The translations under genes and the position numbers were made by a program. This document shows positions 17,253 to 26,824 of a stretch of 64,000 bases of DNA, in pieces. Source of the stretch: Rhodoplanes tepidamans. Its GTDB lineage: Bacteria; Pseudomonadota; Alphaproteobacteria; Rhizobiales; Xanthobacteraceae. Positions within the stretch are counted from its first letter, which is position 1. Each line of letters begins with the position of its first letter. The stretch covers positions 62,001-126,000 of the forward strand of contig NZ_JAUSUJ010000019.1 in NCBI RefSeq assembly GCF_030813915.1. Reading direction: 5' to 3'. Below the pieces are notes generated by a model. It searched no databases. It saw only the letters and a program-made list of their open reading frames with translations, and was not told where the DNA came from.

Positions 17253-18280
17253 CCACGCCGCTCCGCCAGCACGCCATCGACGATGTCCCGGCCGGGCCGG
17301 ACGGCGCCGCGCCGCCGTTCTCGGCCGCCGTGCTCGCCATCGACGCGGCCGCCGAGACGGCCCGCATCGCCGCCGCGATCGAGACCCAGGTGCTGCGCAC
17401 GCTGCGCAGGCGCGGCGTCGTGCTCGGCCTGTCGGGCGGCATCGACTCGAGCGTCACGGCGGCGCTGTGCGTCCGCGCCCTCGGCCCCGGCCGCGTGCTC
17501 GGCGTGCTGATGCCGGAACGCGACTCCGACCCCGACAGCCTGCGGCTCGGCCGCGCGCTCGCCGAGACGCTCGGCATCGCGACCGTGGTCGAGGACATCG
17601 CCCCGATGCTCGACGCGGCCGGCTGCTACGCCCGGCGCGACGCGCTGATCCGGACGCTGGTGCCGGAGTTCGGCGACGGCTGGGGCTGCAAGGTGGTGAT
17701 CGCCGCGGCCGCCGACGGCGCGCCCTACAGCCTCACCGCGCTGGTCGTGCAGGCGCCGGACGGCGAGCAGCGCAAGCTCCGCCTGCCGCTCGACGCCTAT
17801 CTCGGCCTCGTCGCCGCCACCAACATGAAGCAGCGGACGCGCAAGCAGCTCGAATACTTCCACGCCGACCGGCTGAACCGCGCCGTCGCCGGCACGCCCA
17901 ACCGGCTCGAATACGACCAGGGCTTCTTCGTCAAGAACGGCGACGGCGCCGCCGACCTCAAGCCGATCGCGCATCTCTACAAGACCCAGGTTTACGCGCT
18001 CGCCGCCCATCTCGGCGTGCCCGACGAGATCCGCCGCCGCCCGCCGACCACCGACACCTGGTCGCTCGCCCAGACCCAGGAGGAGTTCTACTTCGCGCTG
18101 CCCTGGGACCGCATGGATCTCTGCCTCTACGCCCTGAACCACGCCGTCCCGGCCGCGGTCGCCGCCCCGGCGGTCGGCCTCGCGCCCGACCAGATCGCGC
18201 GCGTCTGGCGCGACATCGCCTCGAAGCGCCGCGTCGCCGCCTACCTGCACTCTCCGCCGCTGCTGGTGGAGGAGGTGTAG
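17249..18280 (+). CDS. NAD-synthase-like ATP pyrophosphatase (amide ligase)
   Basis: This 343-residue protein has an N-type ATP pyrophosphatase motif, VVLGLSGGIDSSVTAALC, and the family segments AATNMKQRTRK and the TDTWSLAQTQEEFYFALPW region of NadE. It lacks the nitrilase-type glutaminase domain of long NAD synthetases. It also carries an insertion of about 45 residues between the ATP loop half and the TNMKQR motif. The context (asnB, ACP, AMP ligase) and this insert suggest that it amidates or ligates a pathway-specific carboxylate rather than making NAD. A role as NH3-dependent NAD synthetase cannot be excluded, since no other nadE is in view. Confidence 0.78.
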   Translation: MTTPLRQHAIDDVPAGPDGAAPPFSAAVLAIDAAAETARIAAAIETQVLRTLRRRGVVLGLSGGIDSSVTAALCVRALGPGRVLGVLMPERDSDPDSLRLGRALAETLGIATVVEDIAPMLDAAGCYARRDALIRTLVPEFGDGWGCKVVIAAAADGAPYSLTALVVQAPDGEQRKLRLPLDAYLGLVAATNMKQRTRKQLEYFHADRLNRAVAGTPNRLEYDQGFFVKNGDGAADLKPIAHLYKTQVYALAAHLGVPDEIRRRPPTTDTWSLAQTQEEFYFALPWDRMDLCLYALNHAVPAAVAAPAVGLAPDQIARVWRDIASKRRVAAYLHSPPLLVEEV

Positions 18281-18285
18281 GCACC

Positions 18286-18387
18286 GTCATTGCGGGGCGG
18301 CGCGTAGCGCCGAACCCGGAATCCAACCGAGAATTCAGAGCTTTCCGCTCGATTCCGGGTTCGCACCTGCGGGCGCCCCGGAATGAC
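18286..18387. repeat. Paired-hairpin intergenic repeat (family A, copy 1)
   Basis: The element begins GTCATTGCGGGGCGGCG and ends CGCCCCGGAATGAC. It has two inner arms, AACCCGGAATCCAAC and ATTCCGGGTT, so the whole folds as a long imperfect palindrome. A near-copy of the same length and orientation lies at 37065-37167. It starts 5 bp after the cassette stop and lies between convergent genes, where it may block read-through or protect 3' ends. Confidence 0.8.
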
Positions 18388-18397
18388 ACCGAACTGA

Positions 18398-19774
<1,377 letters not shown>

Positions 19775-19868
19775 CGAGATCGGGGCCGTTCGGTTGCGGA
19801 AGGGCCGCTTCCTAGAGCAACGGGCGGCCCTTGGGAAGCCGCCCCCGTCGTTCCGGGGAGAAGGCCTC

Positions 19869-20000
19869 GTGTCCCGGACGCGGTGCGACGCACCGCGAGC
19901 CGGGACCCAGGGGGGCCACCGAGGCGGTGCCACGCCGCCCCTGGGCCCCGGCTCGGCGGCGCATCGGGCCTGCGGCCCGCCGCGCCTTGTCCGGGGCACG
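19869..20000. repeat. GC-rich paired hairpin repeat (family D, copy 2)
   Basis: Two palindromic blocks are seen: one with GTCCCGG, a GCGGTGCG/CGCACCGC inner stem and CCGGGAC, and a second with GGGCCTGCGGCCC inside a larger stem ending in GTCCGGGGCAC. It resembles the block at 4543-4610. It sits between rimO and the downstream gene's 3' end and accounts for most of this 271-bp gap. Confidence 0.5.
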
Positions 20001-20045
20001 CAGTGTCGCTCGTCGCGCGGCCCTCGGGACGAGCCGCTCAGCCGT

Positions 20046-20786
20046 TCACGCCGCCTCAGGCTCCACCTCCGCCTCGACGGCGGGCTTCCGCAAAAAACGC
20101 CAGGGCAGGAACACCAGCAGGAAGCCGAGCCCGGCGAGGGCGGCCATCACCGGCACCCGGAGCGGCCACGGGCCGAGCAGGGCGACGAAGGGCGGCACCA
20201 GCTTCGGGTCGGCCGGATTGCCGACATAGGCGTAGTTGGAGCCGAGCGCGATGTTCACCACGAACACCACCGCCACATAGGCCACCGTGAACACGGCGGC
20301 GCGGCGGAAGTCGGCCCAGTCGGGGCGGAAGCCGAGCACCGCGATGTCGTAGACGGCGTAGCCCAGGATGATCGAGTGGGCGATCCAGAAGCACCAGAAC
20401 AGCGGCGAGGCGGGGCCCTGGACCAGGGTCGGCTGGATGAAGGCCTGGGTGGTCAGGGCGAAGGCCCAGAAGTACAGGGCGGCGCGCAGGAAGCGGCGCT
20501 GGGTGAGCAGCGCCAGCGGGGCGATCACGCCGCCGACGTCGCAGATGTGCAGCGGCAGGCCGCTCGCCACGTCGATGCCGCCCCAGTTCCAGGCGATGTT
20601 GTAGACGACCCAGATCGTGGCCGCGAAGGCGACCAGGCCCTGCCGCAGCCGCCGCTCGCCCTCCGGCGCCAGCCGGCGGCCGAGCGTCACCACGGCGGCG
20701 ATCGCCGCGAAGCAGCACAGCACCGTGACGAGATGCATGGTGCCGAAGGCCGTGAACACGTCGAAGCGACCGGCGGTGTCCGGCAT
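20046..20786 (-). CDS. YwaF/TIGR02206-type membrane protein
   Basis: This 246-residue integral membrane protein has six to seven helices. The conserved family elements are [28 protein letters not shown] and the aromatic [15 protein letters not shown] stretch, which I associate with the YwaF family (TIGR02206). Its function is unknown. The C-terminus is an acidic tail (EAEVEPEAA). The gene stands alone. Confidence 0.78.
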   Translation of the reverse strand: MPDTAGRFDVFTAFGTMHLVTVLCCFAAIAAVVTLGRRLAPEGERRLRQGLVAFAATIWVVYNIAWNWGGIDVASGLPLHICDVGGVIAPLALLTQRRFLRAALYFWAFALTTQAFIQPTLVQGPASPLFWCFWIAHSIILGYAVYDIAVLGFRPDWADFRRAAVFTVAYVAVVFVVNIALGSNYAYVGNPADPKLVPPFVALLGPWPLRVPVMAALAGLGFLLVFLPWRFLRKPAVEAEVEPEAA

Positions 20787-21041
20787 GGGGGTCCCCTCCC
20801 GCAGCGGCGCCGGCGCGAGTCGGGCCGGCCCTCACCGAATTGTGCGGTCCGCAGATTGCACGAATAAGGCAGCCTCGCGAGAGAGGCGGCCCGCCGGCCG
20901 CCGGCGTTCCGGACTTCAGAACGGAACGCGCGTGCATGCGTGAACCGCCCGCCCGGGTCGCGGCACCGATCGCCGAACGGGGATCCGCGGAGGGGGCAAC
21001 CCCTGCAGGCGACGGCCCGCGCCGTCCGAGGAGGACTTCGC

Positions 21042-21545
21042 ATGGATGGATTGTCGAAGGCGGCACTTTCGAAGCGGCGTGCGCGGCGGGCGGCCGGCCT
21101 GTCCGGCGCCGCCGCGGTGGCGATCCTGGTGCTGGCCGGGCCGGTCCCGGCGCGGGCCCAGATGGCGGGCTTCGGCGGCTTCGGGGGCGGCGGCATGGGC
21201 GGCTTCGGAGGCGAGCAGATGATGAGCCAGATGGCGCCGCTGATGGAGATGATGAAGCAGCGCATGGGCAAGAAGCGCTACGCCCAGCTGATGCAGGCCT
21301 TCGGGCCGATGATGGCCGACATGATGGACGGAGGCGGCGGCGGAGGCGTTGGCTTCGGCGGTTTCGGTGGAGGCTCCGGCGGAGGCGTCTCCCCGGCCGG
21401 CTTCGGCGGGATGGGCGGGGGCTTCGGCGGCGGCATGGGCGGCATGGACATGGGGTCGATGATGGGCATGATGAGCGCCATCGACTGGCGCTCCATGCAG
21501 GGCCTGATGGGCTCGCCCCGCAAGGGCCGGCGCGCCCGCCGCTGA
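21042..21545 (+). CDS. Exported Gly/Met-rich low-complexity protein
   Basis: This 167-residue protein has a clear signal peptide: a basic start (SKRRARRAAG), a hydrophobic core (AAVAILVLAG) and an ARAQ cleavage region. The mature part is built of GGFGG and GGMGG runs interspersed with Met-rich segments (EQMMSQMAPLMEMMKQRMG, MMADMMDGG, GMDMGSMMGMMS), and it ends in a basic tail (KGRRARR). Roughly one residue in six of the mature protein is methionine. I do not recognise the family. Met-rich exported proteins can bind copper or silver, but no His or Cys motifs are present. The start has a strong Shine-Dalgarno (GAGGAGG). Confidence 0.75.
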   Translation: MDGLSKAALSKRRARRAAGLSGAAAVAILVLAGPVPARAQMAGFGGFGGGGMGGFGGEQMMSQMAPLMEMMKQRMGKKRYAQLMQAFGPMMADMMDGGGGGGVGFGGFGGGSGGGVSPAGFGGMGGGFGGGMGGMDMGSMMGMMSAIDWRSMQGLMGSPRKGRRARR

Positions 21546-21659
21546 GCCGGCGCCGGGTCCACGGCCGCCGGCCTGCGGCCCGGCGAGCTCCCGGTAAGGC
21601 CTTGCCGGCGGCCGTCGGCGCCGCCACATCCCGGGCCTGAGCTAGGGCGGGAGGGCGGC

Positions 21660-22550
21660 ATGGCGGCGACCGGGACGACGACCGGAACGACAGCGGCGGA
21701 CGGGTCACTGTCCGGCAAGACCGTGGTGATCACCGGCGCGACCGGCGGGATCGGGCTCGAGACCGCGGTCGGGCTGGCCCGGAAGGGCGCCCGGCTGGTG
21801 CTGGTCGGCCGCGACCGGGCTCGCGGCGAGGCGGCGCTCGCCCGCCTGCGGCAGCTCGTGCCCGGCGCCGAGGCCGAGATCGACTACGCCGACCTGGCGC
21901 GACTCGACGATCTCCGGGCGCTCGCCGCGCGGCTCGCGGCGCGGCCCCGCGTCGACGTGCTGCTCAACAATGCCGGCGGCATGTTCGCCCGCCGCGAGGT
22001 GACGGCGGACGGGCTGGAGCGCACCTTCGCGCTCAATCACATGGCCTATGTGGCGCTGACCGTGCTGCTGCGCGACACGCTGGTCCGTTCGGCGCCGGCC
22101 CGGGTCGTCAACGTCGCCTCCGAGGCGCATCGCGGCGCGACGCTCGATCTCGACGACCTCCAGGCGGCGCGCGGCTACGGCGGCTGGCCGGTCTATCGCC
22201 GCTCCAAGCTCGCCAACATCCTGTTCACCCGCGAGCTCGCCCGCCGGCTCGCCGGCACCGGCGTGACGGCGAACTGCCTGCATCCCGGCTTCGTCGCCAC
22301 CGGCTTCGGCGACAACAATCGCGGCCTCTACGGCCTCGGCATCCGGATCGCCAAGCTGTTCGCGCTGCCGCTGGCCGAGGGCGCCGCGACCTCGATCCAT
22401 GTCGCCTCGGCGCCGGAGTTCGACACGACGACCGGCGCCTATGTGGTGCGCTCGCGCCTCGCCGAGCCCTCGGCGGCGGCCCGCGACGACGCCGTCGCCC
22501 GCCGGCTGTGGGACGCGAGTCTCGCGCTCGGCGGCCTCGCCTGGGCGTGA
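21660..22550 (+). CDS. Short-chain dehydrogenase/reductase (retinol dehydrogenase-like)
   Basis: This 296-residue SDR has the coenzyme motif VVITGATGGIGLETA near residue 21, an Arg after strand 2 (LVGRDRARGEA, favouring NADP(H)) and LLNNAGGMFA. The active-site Tyr-x(3)-Lys-type motif is VYRRSKLANILF. The NASEA and VNVASEAHRGA segments place it with retinol dehydrogenase/WW-domain oxidoreductase-like SDRs. A 15-residue Thr/Ala-rich leader precedes the fold. The gene is 114 bp downstream of the Gly/Met-rich protein. The substrate is unknown. Confidence 0.88.
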   Translation: MAATGTTTGTTAADGSLSGKTVVITGATGGIGLETAVGLARKGARLVLVGRDRARGEAALARLRQLVPGAEAEIDYADLARLDDLRALAARLAARPRVDVLLNNAGGMFARREVTADGLERTFALNHMAYVALTVLLRDTLVRSAPARVVNVASEAHRGATLDLDDLQAARGYGGWPVYRRSKLANILFTRELARRLAGTGVTANCLHPGFVATGFGDNNRGLYGLGIRIAKLFALPLAEGAATSIHVASAPEFDTTTGAYVVRSRLAEPSAAARDDAVARRLWDASLALGGLAWA

Positions 22551-22578
22551 CGGGCGCGCCTGCGGCCCGACCGGGAAA

Positions 22579-22616
22579 CAATGGTTAATAAAATTCGCGG
22601 TGATCGGGAACCATTG
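22579..22616. promoter_or_regulatory. Inverted repeat upstream of small exported protein
   Basis: CAATGGTT and AACCATTG form perfect 8-bp arms around a 22-nt AT-rich centre. They lie 28 bp after the SDR stop and about 135 bp before the next start. It could be an operator or a weak terminator. Confidence 0.35.
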
Positions 22617-22701
22617 CTGAACCTTGTGGTTACCCCGTCCGACGAAGCGGGGGACGGTCGGTGGAAAGAAACCAGGTTTTCACCGATGTCGCGCATTGTC
22701 G

Positions 22702-22731
22702 CGCACCCGGTCGTTTCGCACCCGGTCGTTT
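22702..22731. repeat. Perfect 15-bp tandem duplication
   Basis: The unit CGCACCCGGTCGTTT is present twice with no spacer, ending 19 bp before the start codon of the small exported protein. It lies in the likely 5' untranslated region next to the ribosome binding site, so slippage here could change expression. Confidence 0.7.
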
Positions 22732-22750
22732 CGAGGGGAGACATCGACAG

Positions 22751-23131
22751 ATGAAGACTGCTTTCGTTCGTTGCGCCGTGGCGGCGCTCGCCGCGGGTTC
22801 GATCGGGACCGTGCTGGCCGGCGCGCAGCCGGCGGATGCGCGCACCGGCTTCGACGGGATCTGGAGCGTGGTGGTCGTCACCGAGCAGGGCGACTGCGAC
22901 CGCGCCTACCGGTACCCCATCCGCATCAACAACGACGGCAGCCTGATCAACGCCGGCAGCACCTCGTTCGACATCTCCGGCAAGGTCGCCCGCGACGGCA
23001 AGCTGATCGTCCGGCTGAGCTACGGCGGCAAGAGCGCCACCGGCCAGGGCCGCCTGTCGGGCGAATCCGGCACCGGCAAGTGGACGGGCGGCGCCTGCGC
23101 CGGCACCTGGACGGCGGAGCGCCGCAGCTAG
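22751..23131 (+). CDS. Small exported protein of unknown function
   Basis: This 126-residue protein has a signal peptide (MKTAFVRCAVAALAAGSIG to about ADAR) and a small all-beta mature domain with repeated strand-turn segments: FDGIWSVVVVTEQGDCDRAY, YPIRINNDGSLIN, GKLIVRLSYGGKSATGQG and GKWTGGACAGTWTAERR. Two cysteines could form a disulfide. Similar small periplasmic proteins are common in Hyphomicrobiales. The frame is open to 22661, but the signal peptide fixes the start at 22751. I cannot assign a function. Confidence 0.72.
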   Translation: MKTAFVRCAVAALAAGSIGTVLAGAQPADARTGFDGIWSVVVVTEQGDCDRAYRYPIRINNDGSLINAGSTSFDISGKVARDGKLIVRLSYGGKSATGQGRLSGESGTGKWTGGACAGTWTAERRS

Positions 23132-23185
23132 CCGGCGCGGCTGGCGGCGCGGCGCGAATCACTGCCGGATCTTGCGATTTCGGTT

Positions 23186-23220
23186 GCGGCGGCCGGGCCA
23201 AGCCCCGGCCGCCGCATTCG
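23186..23220 (+). terminator. Strong GC hairpin before the autotransporter
   Basis: GCGGCGGCCGGG pairs with CCCGGCCGCCGC over 12 bp around a 6-nt loop, followed by ATTCGTTTC. It is the best candidate terminator for the small exported protein gene, 54 bp after its stop. Confidence 0.65.
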
Positions 23221-23432
23221 TTTCGGCACGTCAGGGTAGGCGCTCGACGGCCTCGCGTCCGAACGCGAGCGCGGGTCCGGCACGATCTGTTGCACGGAAG
23301 CTACAACCCGGGAGCTAACCCCCCGGGACGAGGCTCCGTCGGCGTTCGCGGGTTGGCGGCGGCGGCGGCGGCTCTCTAGCCTCGTCGTCGGCGCGTGTCC
23401 GCGCGCCCCCTGCCACGCCCCGAGGTGCCCCC

Positions 23433-26400
23433 GTGATCCCGAGCCGGTCTCTCCCCGTCGCGTCGAGCGCGCGCCGGGCGTCTTCGTCCCCGTGCCGCTC
23501 GGTGCGGACGATCCTCGCGAGCGGAGTCGCGCTCGCCGCCCTGCAGGCGGCGCTGTCCGACGCGGCCGTCGCCGGCTGCACCATCACCGGCGACGTGGCC
23601 GTTGTGTCGAGCCAGTGCGACGCGAGCTTCGTCGACGTCCGCACCGGCACCGGCGCCACCTCGCTCACCGTCACGGACATGACGACGGTCGGCGTCTTCC
23701 TGGCGCCCGCCACCGGCGCGACCACGCCGACCAGCCACACGCTGACCCTCACGGGGACGACCATCGTCTCCAACCCGAGCTACAGCGCCGTCTACTCCTA
23801 CGCCGATGCGCCCGACCACGACATCGTGGTCAATCTCGGCTCCGGCGTGTCGATCACGTCGCTCGCCGGCTTCGGCGCCGTGTGGATCCGCAACGAGACG
23901 TCGGGCGACATCACCATCGACAGCGCCGCCACCGTCACGGCGACGGGCGGGCCGGGCATCACGGCGACCACCAATCTCGGCGCGGTCTCGATCACCAATT
24001 CGGGGACCGTCGTCTCGACCGACGACCGCGGCATCTACGCCGACGGCGGCTACAACAACACCAGTGCCGATCCGGTCACGGTGTCGGTCACCAACTCCGG
24101 GACGGTCTCGGGCTATCTGGCCGGCATCCGCGCGGTCAACTGGCAGGGCCTGTCGTCCATCGACAACTCCGGCACCGTCACCGCGACCACCCGCCAGGGC
24201 CTCGTCGCGTGGTCGGCGGCCGGCGACGCGACCATCGTCAACTCCGGCACCGTCACGGCCTACGACGACGTCGCCGTGCAGGCGGTGGCCGAGACCGGCA
24301 CCGTCACGGTGACCAACAGCGGCAGCCTGTTCACCTACGACGACACGACCGTGACGGATGCCGGCACGTACGGTCATGTCGGCATCTGGGCCGAGGCCGG
24401 CACCTCCGGCGATGTCGTCGTCACCAACACGGCGACCGGCACCATCTCGGCGCCGAGCGGCTACGGCATCGTCGCGCTGACGGCGTCAGGCGACGTCACC
24501 GTCACCAATGCCGGCACCGTCACGGCGCTCGGCGGCATCCGGGCGGAGAGCAGCGACGGCGACGTGACGGTCACGAACTCCGGCATCGTCACGGCGACCG
24601 CGGCGACCGATCCGGTCGCCGTCGCGCTGTCGGTGACCACCGGCACGGCGACCTTCACCAACACCGGCACCGTCAACGGCGGCCTCACCACGGCCGGCGG
24701 CACCAACGAGATCGTCAACCAGGGCACCTGGAACCTGCTGCCGACCGGCGTCACGAGCGCCAGCTGGACCCTGACCGGCACGTCGAGCTTCACCAACGAG
24801 GGCCTGGTCACCGTGGCGGCCGGCGGCTCCGCGACACTCGACGGCCTGACCACCTTCACCAACACGGCCTCGGGACTGATCTCGCTCGGCGCCGGATCGA
24901 GCCTGAACCTGATCGGGACCACCTTCTACAACGAGGGTGTGCTCTCCATCGCGGCCGGCGCCAGCCTGACGGCCACCACCGTGCAGGTCGACGGCACCCT
25001 GAACGTGAACGGCACCGTCGACGGCGCCGTGGTGGTCGGCGAGACCGGCACCCTGAATGGTTCCGGCACGATCGGCGACACCATCGTGACGTCTGGCGGC
25101 ACGGTGGCGCCCGGCAACTCGATCGGCACCCTGACGGTCGCGGGGACCTACACACAGTGGGCGTCCACGACCTACGCGGTCGAGATCGGGGCGAACGGCA
25201 CCTCCGACCTGATCCACGCCACCGGCACGGCGGACATCCAGGGCGGCACCGTCGCGGTGACGACCTACGGGATCGCCACGGTCGGCACCCGCTACACCAT
25301 CCTGACCGCCGACGGCGGCGTGACCGGCACCTACGACGCCGTCGCCAACGGCGGTGCGGTGTCGGCCTTCGCCACCGCGACCCTCGATTACGACAGCACC
25401 AACGTCTATCTCGACGTGGCGCTCACCCGCGCCTTCACGGCGGCCGCCGCGACCGCCAACCAGGCCGCCGCGGCGGGCGCGGTCGGCGGGCTGACCAATG
25501 CGAGCGCGCTCTACAACGCGGTGGCGTTCCTGCCGAGCGACGCGGCCGCGCAGCAGGCCTTCGACCAGATCTCGGGCGAGGTGCACGCCTCGCTGAAGGG
25601 CGCCCTGATCGAGACCGGCGGGCTCGTCCGCGACGCCGCCCTCGACCGCGTGCGTGGCGCCTTCGACGCGGTCGGGCCGCAGGTCGGCGCGACCACGCTG
25701 TGGAGCCGCAGCTTCGGCATGTGGGGCACGGCGCAGGGCGACGGCAACGCCCGTGCGTTCGACCGCTCGACCGGCGGCTTCGTGGTCGGCGGCGACGGCG
25801 TCGTGCTCGACGGCTGGCGCCTCGGCCTGCTCGCCGGCTACAGCCGCACCACCATGTCGGGCGCGGCCGGATCGGCGAGCGCCGACGGCTATCACGTCGG
25901 CGCCTATGGCGGCCGCCAGTGGGGCGCGCTCGGCCTGCGCGCCGGCGCCGCCTACACGCACGACGACATCGCCACGTCGCGCGCCGTGATCATGAGCGGC
26001 TTCTCCGACCTGCCGACCGCCGACTACGGCGCCGGCATGGCGCAGGGCTTCGTCGAGCTCGGCTGGAAGCTGCCGGCGGGCCGCACCGTGCTGGAGCCGT
26101 TCGCGGCGCTCGCCCATGTGAACCTGCACACCGACGCCTTCGCGGAGAGCGGCAACGGCGCGGCGCTGGCGGCCGGCTCCGACGACACCGCCGTGACCTT
26201 CACGACGCTCGGCCTGCACGGCTCCGCCGACGTGACCCTCGGCGCCGCGCTCGCCAAGCTTCGCGGGACGGTCGGCTGGCGGCACGCCTTCGGCGACACG
26301 AGCCCGCTGGCGACGCTGGCGCTCGCCGGCGGCAGCGCCTTCACGGTCGCCGGCGCGCCGATCGCCCGCGACGCCTTCGTCGGCGATCTCGGGCTCGACG

Positions 26401-26504
26401 TCGCGGTCGCCGCCAACGTCACGGCCGGGGTGTCGTGGCGCGGCCAGTACGGGCCCGACATCACCGACCACGGCGTGCGCGGCACCCTCGCGGTCCGCTT
26501 CTGA
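23433..26504 (+). CDS. Type V autotransporter with beta-helix passenger
   Basis: This 1023-residue protein starts with a GTG codon. A long signal region ends near residue 48 (ALSDAAVAG), and the passenger runs to about residue 680. The passenger is made of short repeats of the type VTVTNSGTVTA and STDDRGIYADGG, as in beta-helical autotransporters. A linker with PGNSIGTLTVAGTY, typical of the passenger-associated autotransporter repeat, leads to a C-terminal autotransporter beta-barrel of about 260 residues that ends in aromatic-terminated RGTLAVRF. It would be secreted through Sec and Bam and displayed at the cell surface. Passenger function (adhesion is common) is not visible. It is very Thr/Gly/Ala-rich with few Cys. 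Confidence 0.92.
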   Translation: MIPSRSLPVASSARRASSSPCRSVRTILASGVALAALQAALSDAAVAGCTITGDVAVVSSQCDASFVDVRTGTGATSLTVTDMTTVGVFLAPATGATTPTSHTLTLTGTTIVSNPSYSAVYSYADAPDHDIVVNLGSGVSITSLAGFGAVWIRNETSGDITIDSAATVTATGGPGITATTNLGAVSITNSGTVVSTDDRGIYADGGYNNTSADPVTVSVTNSGTVSGYLAGIRAVNWQGLSSIDNSGTVTATTRQGLVAWSAAGDATIVNSGTVTAYDDVAVQAVAETGTVTVTNSGSLFTYDDTTVTDAGTYGHVGIWAEAGTSGDVVVTNTATGTISAPSGYGIVALTASGDVTVTNAGTVTALGGIRAESSDGDVTVTNSGIVTATAATDPVAVALSVTTGTATFTNTGTVNGGLTTAGGTNEIVNQGTWNLLPTGVTSASWTLTGTSSFTNEGLVTVAAGGSATLDGLTTFTNTASGLISLGAGSSLNLIGTTFYNEGVLSIAAGASLTATTVQVDGTLNVNGTVDGAVVVGETGTLNGSGTIGDTIVTSGGTVAPGNSIGTLTVAGTYTQWASTTYAVEIGANGTSDLIHATGTADIQGGTVAVTTYGIATVGTRYTILTADGGVTGTYDAVANGGAVSAFATATLDYDSTNVYLDVALTRAFTAAAATANQAAAAGAVGGLTNASALYNAVAFLPSDAAAQQAFDQISGEVHASLKGALIETGGLVRDAALDRVRGAFDAVGPQVGATTLWSRSFGMWGTAQGDGNARAFDRSTGGFVVGGDGVVLDGWRLGLLAGYSRTTMSGAAGSASADGYHVGAYGGRQWGALGLRAGAAYTHDDIATSRAVIMSGFSDLPTADYGAGMAQGFVELGWKLPAGRTVLEPFAALAHVNLHTDAFAESGNGAALAAGSDDTAVTFTTLGLHGSADVTLGAALAKLRGTVGWRHAFGDTSPLATLALAGGSAFTVAGAPIARDAFVGDLGLDVAVAANVTAGVSWRGQYGPDITDHGVRGTLAVRF

Positions 26505-26511
26505 CCGCGGC

Positions 26512-26549
26512 ACGCGGGCGCGGCGGGCCGGGTGTCCGCGCGCCCGCGT
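26512..26549 (+). terminator. Hairpin after the autotransporter
   Basis: ACGCGGGCGCG pairs exactly with CGCGCCCGCGT over 11 bp, starting 8 bp after the autotransporter stop. There is no T-run, but position and strength make it a likely 3' end. Confidence 0.6.
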
Positions 26550-26556
26550 CATATGG

Positions 26557-26571
26557 TTCACGATTCGTGAA
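26557..26571. promoter_or_regulatory. Perfect 15-bp palindrome, possible operator
   Basis: TTCACGA-T-TCGTGAA is a perfect dyad in an AT-rich pocket (ATATGG to ATATTCGG), 254 bp upstream of the Bug-type gene. The rest of the 320-bp gap up to 26824 shows no gene. The dyad could be a repressor site for the Bug-type gene. Confidence 0.4.
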
Positions 26572-26824
26572 TATTCGGTTCGCGGAGACCGGCGCGGGGC
26601 GCGCGTCTGTCCGCGATGATACGCATGCGGGTCTACGTGATCCGACAGATTCAACTGGTTGCAGGCGAGGTTAAATAGATCCCGGACGGCCCGTGCGCCG
26701 CTCCCCGCGTGTCGGCGGACACGTTCGAAGTCCCTCCCACCGCCGATCGTCCCCCGACATGCGAGAGGCGACGGCGTGCGCCGCGAGACGGAGCCCGCGA
26801 GAGGGCCCGTGACGGGAGACGACC

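Noticed and set aside
13444-18280. Exosortase/PEP-CTERM locus
   Set aside because: The amidotransferase, ACP and ligase recall such loci, but no exosortase, PEP-CTERM protein or polysaccharide gene is present within the window.
23900-24700. Direct repeats in the autotransporter as a CRISPR-like or minisatellite array
   Set aside because: They are degenerate coding repeats (VTNSGTV type) in frame, not identical repeats separated by unique spacers.
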